Source: Gemmatimonadota bacterium (GTDB lineage Bacteria > Gemmatimonadota > Gemmatimonadetes > Longimicrobiales > Gaopeijiaceae). Taken from it: a DNA stretch of 12,297 bases. The first letter of the stretch is position 1, and the number at the start of each line of letters is the position of its first letter. The stretch lies in assembly GCA_003567615.1 (NCBI GenBank), contig PWZC01000256.1, forward strand, positions 1 to 12,297, in the 5' to 3' direction. This document shows positions 5,372 through 12,297 of the stretch, piece by piece. The position numbers and the translations under genes are program-made. The notes below the pieces were generated by a model. The model saw only the letters and a program-made list of their open reading frames with translations, was not told the DNA's origin and did not search any database.

Positions 5372-8300
5372 TGGTCTTCCGATTCCTTCCCCGGCTGGCG
5401 GTGCGCCGGCCGGTTCTGGCGACGATGCTGGTCATCGTCTTCGCGGTACTGGGACTCTTCTCGTTCACCAACCTCCGGGTGGAGCTCTACCCGGATGTGG
5501 AGTTCCCGGTGGTGAGCGTGACCACCGCCTATCCCGGGGCCGGACCCGAGGAGGTCGAGGTTCAGGTCACGGAACCCATCGAGGACGCGGTCTCCAACAT
5601 CGCAAACCTGGAAGACCTCACATCGTTTTCCAGGGACAACGTCTCCATCGTCATCATGCAGTTCGATCTGGATGTGGACGCGGACCTGGCGGCCATCGAT
5701 GTGAAGGACCAGGTGGACGCCATCCGGGCCCAGCTTCCCGACGGGGCGGAGCCCCCGGTGGTGCAGAAGTTCGACATCGATGCCTTCCCGGTCCTGAATG
5801 TGGCTCTCTCCGGACTCCAGGGGGCGGACCTCCTCTTCGACCTGGCCGACGACCAGATAAGGGAGCGCCTCTCCCGGGTGGAGGGCGTGGCGGACATCAG
5901 CGTCGTGGGGGGCCGGGTTCGGGAGGTGGAGGTCCTGGTGGATCCGGATCGTCTCGACGCCTTCGACCTGACACTCCAGGAGGTGGTGGAGCTGATCCGG
6001 GCCGAGAATGTCTCGGTGCCGGCGGGGAGCCTCCGGAATCCACGGACCCAGACGTCGATTCGGGTGGTGGGGGAGTACCGGGCCGTCCGGGAGCTGGAGG
6101 AGCTGCGGCTCTTCGTGGCCGACGACGAGGTGGTCACACTGGGTGAACTGGCCACCATCCGGGACGGGTACGGGGATCGGGAGCAGCTTGCTCGGGCCCA
6201 GGGTCAGGAGGCCGTCTCCATCTCGGTACAGCGCCAGACCGACGCCAACACCGTGAACACGGTGCGGCTCATCCGGGAGGAATTGGACGCCATCCGGGAC
6301 GAACTCCTCCCGGCGGGAGCCGAATTGGTGGTGATCCAGGATGGGAGTGTGTTCATCAACGACGCCGTCTGGGATGTGCAGGTCTCCATCCTCTTCGGAA
6401 TCCTCCTGACGACGCTGGTCCTCTTCCTCTTCCTCCACTCCTGGCGGGGGACGCTCATCGCTGCGGTGGCCATGCCCGTCACCATCGTCTCCACCTTCCT
6501 CCTCCTGGACCTGGCGGGCTTCTCCCTCAACGTCATGACACTCCTGGCGCTGGGGGTCACGGTGGGAATCCTGGTGACCAACACCATCGTGGTGCTGGAG
6601 AACATCTACCGGTACCTGGACCAGGGGAAGACGCCGGAGGAGGCGGCGGAGGAGGGGACGGCGGAGATCGGGATCGCCGTTGCGGCATCGGCCCTCACCA
6701 ATGTGGTGGTGTTCAGCCCCATCGCCTTCATGGAGGGGATCCTGGGCCAGTTCTTCTACGCCTTCGGCCTCACGGTGGTGTTCGCCACTCTCTTCTCTCT
6801 TCTCATTTCCTTCATTCTGCCCCCGCTCCTCGGCGCCCGGATCCTGCGCCGCAATGAGTCGGAGAGGAGCCGGGACACATGGCTCCGACCCCTGTGGGAC
6901 CGGTGGGACGCCGGGTACGCAGGACTCCTGGACGCCTACCGATCCGGGCTGGGCTGGGCGCTGAACCGTCCCCGGAACGGCTGGGCCGTAATCGGCGCCG
7001 TCGTGGTGTTCTTCGCGGGATCCCTGGGACTCTCCTCGCAGTTCATCGGAGGCGAGTTCCTGCCGCAGCCCGACGAGGGGGTCATCCAGATCGAGCTGGA
7101 GCTTCCCTCCGATGTGAGCCTGGAACGTACCGAGGCGTTGGTGATCCGGGCCGAGGATCTACTGGCCGACCTGGACGACGTGGAATCCATCCTCAGTACC
7201 GTGGCCGGGGGGAGCGGCTTCCTGGCCGTGGCCGAGGCCACGAACCGGGCTGAGGTGCTGGTGACGCTGGACGCCGATCGGACCCGCTCCACACAGGAGG
7301 GGATGCGGGAGATCCGGCCCCTCATGGCGCTGCTTCCGGACACGGAGGTGACGGTGCAGATGGGCGGCGGTGCCGGCGGCCCCGGGGCGGGAGCACCCAT
7401 CCAGGTCCAGATTTCGGGGCCGGCCGAGGGGCTGGAAGAGGTGACCGAGCAGGTGACGGGGTGGGTCCGGGAGGTGGATGGGCTCACCGATGTCCGGAAC
7501 ACCATCGATCAACCCCGGGACGAGTTGGTCTTCCGGCCCGATCGGGCCGCCCTTGGCGATCTCGGCCTCACCGTGGGTCAGGTGGGGAATCTGGTTCGGA
7601 TCGCCGTGCAGGGAGAGGTGGCCGGGGTCTACCGTGAGGCCGGCGACGAGGTGGACATCCGGGTCCGCTTCCCGGAGAGCGAGCGGCGGCGCGCCGAGCA
7701 GGTGGGACGGCTCCAGATTCCGGTGGACGGCGCCCGCGTGCCGCTCTCCGCCCTGGGGACGCTGGAGTTGGAGGCGACGGTGCCCGCCATCCGAAGAGAA
7801 GACCGCCAGCGGGCCTACGATGTGGAGGCCGAGATCGCCGCCGGGACCCTCACCGACCGGGTAGCGGCCGTTGAGGAGCGCCTTTCCGCCGAGTCCCTCC
7901 CGCCGGGGTACAGTTGGTCCATCGGCGGAGAATTCGAGGACTTCGAGGAGGCGCTGGGCGAGATCCTCAGGGCCCTCATCCTGGCCATCATCCTGACGTA
8001 CATCGTCCTGGCCATGATCCTCGAGTCGTTCGTGCATCCCGTCACGATCATGCTCACCCTGCCACTTGGAGGGGCCGGCGCGGCATTGGCCCTCATGCTG
8101 ACGGAGACGCCTCTCAACATCTTCGGGATGATGGCCATCGTCATGCTGGTGGGGATCGTGGTGAACAACGCCATCCTCATCCTGGACTACACCCGGCAGC
8201 TCATGGACCGTGGAGCCTCGGCGGTGGATGCCCTCCTGGAGGCCGGACCGGTCCGTCTGCGCCCCATTCTCATGAGCAATGTCGCCATTGCGGTGGCGCT

Positions 8301-8520
8301 CCTTCCCCAGGCCCTGGGGAGTGGGGCCGGCGCGGCCTTTCGGATTCCCATGGCCGTGGTGACCATTGGGGGGGCCGTGGTGGCCGCCGTCTTCCCCCTC
8401 TTCCTCATCCCCGTGATCTACCTGAAGGTGGAAGCGCTCCTGGCTTCGCTTCAGGCCCGAACCGCCGGGATCCGGGAGCGGATCACGGGAGAAGGGGCGA
8501 CGGCCGAGCCTTCCGGTTGA
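5371..8520 (+). CDS. RND-family inner-membrane efflux pump (AcrB/HAE-like), atypical TM4 and TM10 residues
   Basis: This 1049-residue protein is the energised pump of the tripartite system. Length and layout match the family: TM1 near 14-33, a large periplasmic loop to about 330, TM2-TM6 (about 335-490), TM7 near 536-556, a second loop, then TM8-TM12 (about 864-1018). Recognised family segments include PDVEFPVVSVTTAYPGAGPEEVE, the Gly-rich loop near residue 655-670, and PVRLRPILMSN with Arg962, the match to AcrB Arg971. In AcrB, TM4 Asp407-Asp408 and TM10 Lys940 carry the proton relay. Here the aligned TM4 reads GILVTNTIVVLEN, with Thr403-Asn404. TM10 reads GIVVNNAILILDY, with Asn932. Asn in TM10 is common among AcrB relatives, but losing both TM4 aspartates is not. 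The gene follows its adaptor by a one-base overlap. Substrate cannot be inferred. It may use other residues, another ion, or be inactive. Confidence 0.95.
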   Translation: MVFRFLPRLAVRRPVLATMLVIVFAVLGLFSFTNLRVELYPDVEFPVVSVTTAYPGAGPEEVEVQVTEPIEDAVSNIANLEDLTSFSRDNVSIVIMQFDLDVDADLAAIDVKDQVDAIRAQLPDGAEPPVVQKFDIDAFPVLNVALSGLQGADLLFDLADDQIRERLSRVEGVADISVVGGRVREVEVLVDPDRLDAFDLTLQEVVELIRAENVSVPAGSLRNPRTQTSIRVVGEYRAVRELEELRLFVADDEVVTLGELATIRDGYGDREQLARAQGQEAVSISVQRQTDANTVNTVRLIREELDAIRDELLPAGAELVVIQDGSVFINDAVWDVQVSILFGILLTTLVLFLFLHSWRGTLIAAVAMPVTIVSTFLLLDLAGFSLNVMTLLALGVTVGILVTNTIVVLENIYRYLDQGKTPEEAAEEGTAEIGIAVAASALTNVVVFSPIAFMEGILGQFFYAFGLTVVFATLFSLLISFILPPLLGARILRRNESERSRDTWLRPLWDRWDAGYAGLLDAYRSGLGWALNRPRNGWAVIGAVVVFFAGSLGLSSQFIGGEFLPQPDEGVIQIELELPSDVSLERTEALVIRAEDLLADLDDVESILSTVAGGSGFLAVAEATNRAEVLVTLDADRTRSTQEGMREIRPLMALLPDTEVTVQMGGGAGGPGAGAPIQVQISGPAEGLEEVTEQVTGWVREVDGLTDVRNTIDQPRDELVFRPDRAALGDLGLTVGQVGNLVRIAVQGEVAGVYREAGDEVDIRVRFPESERRRAEQVGRLQIPVDGARVPLSALGTLELEATVPAIRREDRQRAYDVEAEIAAGTLTDRVAAVEERLSAESLPPGYSWSIGGEFEDFEEALGEILRALILAIILTYIVLAMILESFVHPVTIMLTLPLGGAGAALALMLTETPLNIFGMMAIVMLVGIVVNNAILILDYTRQLMDRGASAVDALLEAGPVRLRPILMSNVAIAVALLPQALGSGAGAAFRIPMAVVTIGGAVVAAVFPLFLIPVIYLKVEALLASLQARTAGIRERITGEGATAEPSG

Positions 8521-8522
8521 AC

Positions 8523-8530
8523 AAACGTTT
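8523..8530. promoter_or_regulatory. Short palindrome sharing the AACGTT operator core
   Basis: AAACGTTT lies two bases after the pump stop codon and before the diguanylate cyclase gene. It contains the AACGTT core of the palindromes at 2229-2258. An eight-base match is weak, and binding by the GbsR-type protein is speculation. Confidence 0.2.
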
Positions 8531-8566
8531 CCTACCTGCCGATACTCAATGCAATGGTGGAGGGAC

Positions 8567-9670
8567 ATGTGGGATTCTTCCACCCACGCCGGGGTCGCCC
8601 CCCGGCCTGCCCCCGGTCCACGCGAGGGGGTGCACCGGATCCCACCTGATGCCGCTCCTATGGACGTTCTGGTCGTCGACGACGACGCATTGGCGCTGGA
8701 AGCTCTGACGGCTCATCTCAGGCACTGGGGACACAAAGTCCTGTCCTTTCACGATGCGGAGTCGGCCTGCAACGCGTTGGAGCCCGGTTCCAATGTGCGA
8801 ATGGCCATCCTGGACTGGATGCTGCCGGGCATGAGTGGGATCGAGCTGTGCCAACGGATCCGGGACAAGGAGGGGCCCTACGTCTATACCCTCCTCCTCA
8901 CCGGCCGGAGTGAGCGCGGGGATCTGCTGGCGGGGTTCGAGGCCGGGGCCGACGACTACCTCACCAAGCCCTACGACTGGGACGAGCTGCGGGTTCGGGT
9001 CCGGGCCGGTGAGCGAATCGTCCGTCTCCAGAATGAACTCATCTCGGCCAGGGAAGCCCTTCGAACCCAGGCCATGCAGGATCCTCTCACGAAGATCCTG
9101 AACCATGGCGCCATCGTCGAAGCGCTGAATGCCGAGATCGATCGAGCGGAGCGGGAGAGCCACCCCCTGGCGCTCATCCTCCTGGACATCGACCACTTCA
9201 AGGATGTGAACGATACCTTCGGGCATCTGGTGGGCGATGAGGTCCTGCGGGAGGTGTCACGCCGACTCCGGAACTGCCTCCGATCCTATGATTCGCTCGG
9301 TCGATACGGGGGCGAGGAGTTTCTGGTTGTTCTCCCCAATATCCAGAGGAACCAGGCCGTGACGCTGGCCCAGCGGATCCGCCGGACCATCGCGAGCAAG
9401 CCCGTTCGGGTCGGGGATGCCTCGGTGCCCGTGACGCTCAGCCAGGGGATCGCCAGTTGGGACCGGCCCCGGAAGAGTCCGTCCGACCCCCTCATCCGAG
9501 CAGCCGATCGGGCTCTCTATGCGGCCAAGGCCGGGGGCAGGGATGCAGTTCGCCTCGTCCGTTTCGAGTTCATCGACTCGGATTCCCAGGAGGTGGAGGT
9601 CCCCTCCATCATCGCGCCGGATGCTCCAGGGGGTGAGGATGAGCTCGACCCGGCTTCCGAAACAGCGTGA
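8567..9670 (+). CDS. Response regulator with receiver and GGDEF domains (diguanylate cyclase)
   Basis: The protein should make cyclic di-GMP from two GTP when its receiver is phosphorylated. With the start at 8567 (367 residues), the receiver begins near residue 32 (MDVLVVDDDA). Acidic residues are Asp38-40, the phospho-acceptor is Asp83 in ILDWMLPGMSG, and Thr112 and Lys134 (LLLTG, YLTKP) complete the switch. A helical linker follows, then the cyclase domain from about residue 170 (DPLTKILNHGAI, LILLDIDHFKDVNDTFGH). The active site is GGEEF at 248-252. RSYD (239-242), five residues upstream, is an intact RxxD inhibitory site, so product feedback is expected. ATG 8567 has GGAGGG at 8559-8564. 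ATG 8549 lacks one, and ATG 8660 starts exactly at the receiver but also lacks one, so the Pro-rich leader may be untranslated. No histidine kinase lies nearby. It overlaps the convergent methyltransferase by 62 bases. Confidence 0.93.
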   Translation: MWDSSTHAGVAPRPAPGPREGVHRIPPDAAPMDVLVVDDDALALEALTAHLRHWGHKVLSFHDAESACNALEPGSNVRMAILDWMLPGMSGIELCQRIRDKEGPYVYTLLLTGRSERGDLLAGFEAGADDYLTKPYDWDELRVRVRAGERIVRLQNELISAREALRTQAMQDPLTKILNHGAIVEALNAEIDRAERESHPLALILLDIDHFKDVNDTFGHLVGDEVLREVSRRLRNCLRSYDSLGRYGGEEFLVVLPNIQRNQAVTLAQRIRRTIASKPVRVGDASVPVTLSQGIASWDRPRKSPSDPLIRAADRALYAAKAGGRDAVRLVRFEFIDSDSQEVEVPSIIAPDAPGGEDELDPASETA

Positions 9671-10337
9671 CCCCTTGCGGTAGGAAGGTGGCTTCCCACC
9701 CGAAGCGGGTCGCCATCCAGGCCAGGGTCCGCTTCGAGAAGAAACAGACGTGGGTCGGATCCCGGAGGTAGTACCAGTTGGACAACTGCAGGTCCGGGGG
9801 CGGCGGCTGGGTCATGAGACCGAGCCATCCGCCTTCGCGCAGAAGCCGGTTGAGCCGTCGGAACTCCCTCCCCGGCCGGTGGAAGTGCTCCGCCGTCTCC
9901 GTGCAGGTAATGAAGTCGTACCGGCGCCGCAGTACCTCCCGATCCGGGTGGTAGAACGGGTCCCAGACCGCGGTGGGGAAGCCCGCCTCCTCCAGCATGG
10001 CCTGAAGGGCCGGGCCCGGTCCGGCGCCGTAGTCCAGTCCCTCCTGACCGGGTCGAAGGTGGGGCAGAAGGGGGTCGGCCAGTCGCCCCAGGAATGCCCG
10101 ATAGCGGGGGTCACCGGGATCGTTGTCGTGGGTGTCATACCGGCTCCGCTCCTCGTCCGGATCCGGCCGTTCCGCCGGTGGGACGAAGAGCAGCCGACAC
10201 CGGGGGCAACGGAGGAGGGGGCGGAACGTGGCGACCTTCAGCGGCACCGGTCCGGGAGAGCCACACAGCGGACAGGGCCGGTGTGTCCCATGGGTCCTGC
10301 CCGGGGGAACCTGCGGACTGGCGGGTGGGGTCGGCAT
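9609..10337 (-). CDS. Class I SAM-dependent methyltransferase with N-terminal zinc ribbon
   Basis: This 242-residue cytoplasmic protein has a CPLC/CPRC zinc ribbon (Cys22, Cys25, Cys44, Cys47) ahead of a Rossmann methyltransferase fold. Motif I is GLDYGAGPG (100-108); the acidic strand that follows is AVWDPFYHPD. TCTETAEHFHRPGREFRRL and LLREGGWLGLMTQ match the post-motif and motif III helices and strands of the family. The segment YYLRDPTHVCFFSKRT is a strong hallmark of a widespread uncharacterised group of these enzymes. No substrate can be named. The start ATG at 10335-10337 has only a distant AAGGA upstream; no other Met precedes the ribbon. The last 20 codons overlap the 3' end of the diguanylate cyclase gene on the other strand. 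It is transcribed divergently from the transglycosylase gene. Confidence 0.9.
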   Translation of the reverse strand: MPTPPASPQVPPGRTHGTHRPCPLCGSPGPVPLKVATFRPLLRCPRCRLLFVPPAERPDPDEERSRYDTHDNDPGDPRYRAFLGRLADPLLPHLRPGQEGLDYGAGPGPALQAMLEEAGFPTAVWDPFYHPDREVLRRRYDFITCTETAEHFHRPGREFRRLNRLLREGGWLGLMTQPPPPDLQLSNWYYLRDPTHVCFFSKRTLAWMATRFGWEATFLPQGVTLFRKPGRAHPHPLEHPAR

Positions 10338-10397
10338 GACGGGGAGTGTGAGTCCTTGCAGTTAAGTCCGGAATCCGTGCGGATGTTCGCCCACTGG

Positions 10398-10427
10398 TTG
10401 CGAATCCTTCCGCATGGTGCGCATATT
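10398..10427 (+). promoter_or_regulatory. Candidate sigma-70 promoter for the lytic transglycosylase
   Basis: TTGCGA at 10398-10403 and CATATT at 10422-10427 are separated by 18 bases, each matching the consensus at four of six positions. The A/T run around the second box stands out in this GC-rich DNA. If real, transcription starts after the ATG at 10414, which favours translation from ATG 10498. Confidence 0.4.
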
Positions 10428-10497
10428 TTTCCCACCTCGCCACGGGGCAGGATCCCTCCTCAGTTCCCCGGGTCGCGGTTTCCGTTCCCCCTTCACC

Positions 10498-12123
10498 ATG
10501 GACGCCGCCATGCTCCGGACCGCCTCCCTCGTCGCTCTTTCAGCCACTGCGGTGGCTCTTCTGGCCCTACCGCTCACTTCGGGGAGTCCCGGGGAAGGGG
10601 CGTGGTTCAGTTCTTCAATGGTCACGCTCAGCGCCCAGGAGACGGGAGAGGCGCATTCCCGGGATCTGTCCCTCCACCTCCGTCCGGCGGCTCTGGAGGC
10701 GGAGATGGTTGGGCCGGATCCCATCCTCCTGACGCCGGACAGCCGGATTCGCCGGGTGGTGGGTGAGCGGATGGATCGGGATCTGGGCGCCATGGCACAC
10801 TTTCGTCCAGGCTATGCGTTCTGGCGGCACATCTTCACCATTCCGGACGGCTCCGTGGTCTTCGGGAGCGGACGGGATGGGCGGATCCTGGCCGTGTTCC
10901 CGGTGCAGGGAGACTGGCACCGCACCGGTCGATGGGAGGAGCCGGCGCTGGCCCGCTCCCTGGACGGACATCGGCTGGAGGGGCGACTCGGGGCTCGGCG
11001 GGACCAGGTGGCGGAGATCCTGCAGGCTCAGTTGGGTGAACCGGTGATCCACAACGCCACCCGGGGGCGCTTCCTCCTTCCCAATGCCCGTCGCTACGGG
11101 AGCTTCATCGCGGAGTGGGGTGAGATCTACCAGCGCTTCGGGGTTCCGGCCGAGGTGGGGCTGGCGCAGGCGATCCTTGAGTCGGGTCTGAACGGTACGA
11201 TCCGGTCCGAGGCCCGGGCCATGGGCTTCTGCCAGTGGCTCCCCGGAAACTGGGACCGCATGAAGCGCCTCTCGCCCCACGAGATCGAGGGGCACAACCA
11301 GACCACCCAGGCCGCCTACTGCGCCGCCTACCTGACGGTGCTGGCCACCAAGTTCGGGAGCTTCATCCCGGCGCTGTCGGAGCACCACGCCGGAGGGACG
11401 AATGTGGGCCGCACCATCATCAAGGGGGAGCGCCTCGGCGGGGACGACATCCGGGAACGGTATCTCGTGGGGGCGGACTTCGCCCGGGATGTCCGGGCCA
11501 TTTCAAACCAGCGCTTCCGGCCCCTGGTCCGGAGCTATGGTCCCCGCTCCTTCCTCTATTCGGAGATGGTCTTCGGGAACACCTTCAACGTGGTGGATCT
11601 CCGGGAGTCCATCCACCAGGAGCGGATCCACGCCATGCGCGCCGTTCGGTCCATCTCCATTGAGGAGGTGGCACAGCGGACCGGCCTCTCCCTGGATGAG
11701 ATCCGTCGCTATAATCCGGCCTTGATCCGCCGCGTCCCCACCGGCGCCGCGCTCTACCTCCCGGTCCACGTCGCCGAGTTCGGGCCGGACGTGGCCTTCT
11801 GGCATCGGCCGGCGGATGAGGGGTTTGCGGCCGTTCTGGCTGATTTCCTGCAATTGGAGGCGGACCCGGAGGTCTGGGAGGACCCGTCCTTCGGCCCGGT
11901 TCTCCGGGAATTCCGCGAGCGGTTCCGGGCAACCCGGTCCGAGGAGGGTACCGTGATGGCCACGGTCCTGGGGTACGTGGCCGGTGAGATGCACACGGGT
12001 CGCCGGGCCGAGATCCTGCGGGAATTCCGCAGCGACCCTGCCATCGAGCGGCTGGTCCAGGAGGGGATTCGCGCCCGGAACGGCCGGCAGGGGATCGGTG
12101 GTCTCACCGGCGCCACGCGCTGA
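10498..12123 (+). CDS. Exported lytic transglycosylase (SLT domain) with LysM domain
   Basis: The 541-residue protein probably cleaves the MurNAc-GlcNAc bond of peptidoglycan in the periplasm, forming 1,6-anhydro ends. A signal peptide covers about residues 1-27 (MLRTASLVALSATAVALLAL). An N-terminal region of about 170 residues has no motif I recognise. The SLT domain spans about 200-345: GVPAEVGLAQAILESGLNG holds the likely catalytic Glu228 (GAG at 11179-11181), followed by ARAMGFCQWLPGNWDRM, the family's A..G..Q..P segment. Near 330-375, HHAGGTNVGRTI and RSFLYSEMVFGNTFNV match MltD-like enzymes. A LysM-like repeat follows at about 383-425 (ISIEEVAQRTGLSLDEIRRYNP, then VPTGAALYLPV). About 115 further helical residues have no clear identity. 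ATG 10498 or 10510 suits the signal peptide. ATG 10414 is possible, but lies upstream of the probable promoter's -10 box. Confidence 0.88.
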   Translation: MDAAMLRTASLVALSATAVALLALPLTSGSPGEGAWFSSSMVTLSAQETGEAHSRDLSLHLRPAALEAEMVGPDPILLTPDSRIRRVVGERMDRDLGAMAHFRPGYAFWRHIFTIPDGSVVFGSGRDGRILAVFPVQGDWHRTGRWEEPALARSLDGHRLEGRLGARRDQVAEILQAQLGEPVIHNATRGRFLLPNARRYGSFIAEWGEIYQRFGVPAEVGLAQAILESGLNGTIRSEARAMGFCQWLPGNWDRMKRLSPHEIEGHNQTTQAAYCAAYLTVLATKFGSFIPALSEHHAGGTNVGRTIIKGERLGGDDIRERYLVGADFARDVRAISNQRFRPLVRSYGPRSFLYSEMVFGNTFNVVDLRESIHQERIHAMRAVRSISIEEVAQRTGLSLDEIRRYNPALIRRVPTGAALYLPVHVAEFGPDVAFWHRPADEGFAAVLADFLQLEADPEVWEDPSFGPVLREFRERFRATRSEEGTVMATVLGYVAGEMHTGRRAEILREFRSDPAIERLVQEGIRARNGRQGIGGLTGATR

Positions 12124-12125
12124 GG

Positions 12126-12164
12126 CACCCAGCCGCGCTCACCCGTGACCTGGGTGGGGAGCGC
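12126..12164. terminator. GC-rich inverted repeats, possible terminator between convergent genes
   Basis: GCGCTC (12135-12140) pairs with GAGCGC (12159-12164). CCC/GGG (12142-12144 with 12156-12158) extends it past one bulged A, leaving an 11-base loop. An alternative pairing is CACCCAG (12126-12132) with CTGGGTG (12150-12156). It begins three bases after the transglycosylase stop codon. No T-run follows on either strand, so intrinsic termination is only possible. Confidence 0.3.
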
Positions 12165-12167
12165 AGC

Positions 12168-12183
12168 ACCCCCTCATCGGGGT
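12168..12183. terminator. Small hairpin between the convergent gene ends
   Basis: ACCCC (12168-12172) and GGGGT (12179-12183) form a five-base stem with a six-base loop. It lies just beyond the stop of the minus-strand gene. No T-run is present, so it may be a weak terminator or chance. Confidence 0.2.
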
Positions 12184-12186
12184 TCG

Positions 12187-12297
12187 TCAGAACGAGACGA
12201 GGCGCGTGACCTTGAGGCTGAGCGCCCGTTCCATCGTGGTTCCCGATGCCATGTGGCGACGCTCGGTCCACACCACGAAGAGGTCGCTGAGTGGTGC
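12187..12297 (-). CDS. C-terminus of an outer-membrane beta-barrel-like protein, cut by the window edge
   Basis: Reading the minus strand from the window edge gives 36 codons and a TGA stop (12187-12189). The protein begins beyond the window. The visible end has SDLFVVWTERR, then about ten polar residues, then ERALSLKVTRLVSF. Two amphipathic strands joined by a polar loop, ending in a C-terminal Phe, match the last beta-hairpin and assembly signal of outer-membrane barrels. The DLFVVWTERR plus hydrophobic ending resembles the C-termini of DUF5916-type proteins, which have an N-terminal CBM9-like region and a predicted barrel. That family name is tentative. The transcript converges on the transglycosylase gene. 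Confidence 0.55.
   Translation of the reverse strand, partial: APLSDLFVVWTERRHMASGTTMERALSLKVTRLVSF

Noticed and set aside
7159..8583. 474-codon minus-strand open frame opposite the pump gene
   Set aside because: Composition (His/Gly/Asp-rich) and lack of motifs fit an antisense shadow of the RND gene.
10414..10497. Longer start for the transglycosylase
   Set aside because: It lacks a ribosome binding site, adds 28 residues ahead of a good signal peptide, and begins before the -10 box of the likely promoter.

Overview
The window is GC-rich, almost wholly coding DNA from a diderm bacterium. TolC-, RND- and signal-peptide-bearing genes, and an outer-membrane-type C-terminus at the right edge, show two membranes. 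The secreted TolB/PD40-like propeller, the GbsR-led efflux operon and the overall style suggest Gemmatimonadota or a relative. That placement is an inference from protein style, not a marker-gene result. I see no tRNA, rRNA, CRISPR array, insertion sequence or phage gene.

Left part (1-2224), plus strand: an ECF-type sigma factor with no visible anti-sigma partner, a HesB/IscA-type iron-sulfur carrier whose C-terminal cysteine pair is missing, and a secreted beta-propeller protein. This part holds three short two-copy tandem repeats (27, 19 and 21 bp periods). Two are inside genes, in frame, and one is just ahead of the carrier gene.

Middle (2221-8520), plus strand: a complete tripartite efflux operon. 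A palindrome-rich promoter region precedes a GbsR/MarR-type regulator, a TolC-family outer-membrane channel, a membrane-fusion protein and an RND inner-membrane pump of 1049 residues. The regulator/channel junction overlaps as ATGA and the adaptor/pump junction as TGATG, so the four genes are probably co-transcribed and translationally coupled. The regulator probably controls its own operon through the palindromes. The most unusual point in the window is that the pump lacks the usual TM4 aspartates (Thr403-Asn404 instead) and the TM10 lysine (Asn932 instead).

Right part (8567-12297): a receiver-GGDEF response regulator predicted to make c-di-GMP, with an intact active site and inhibitory site. 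It converges with and overlaps a zinc-ribbon SAM methyltransferase by 62 bp. Divergent from the methyltransferase is an exported lytic transglycosylase with a LysM domain. The last 111 bases hold the C-terminal 36 codons of a minus-strand gene, probably an outer-membrane beta-barrel protein.

No wholly new multi-gene system is evident. The leads most worth checking are the pump without canonical proton-relay residues, the degenerate iron-sulfur carrier, and the compact operator array that may also extend to the diguanylate cyclase.
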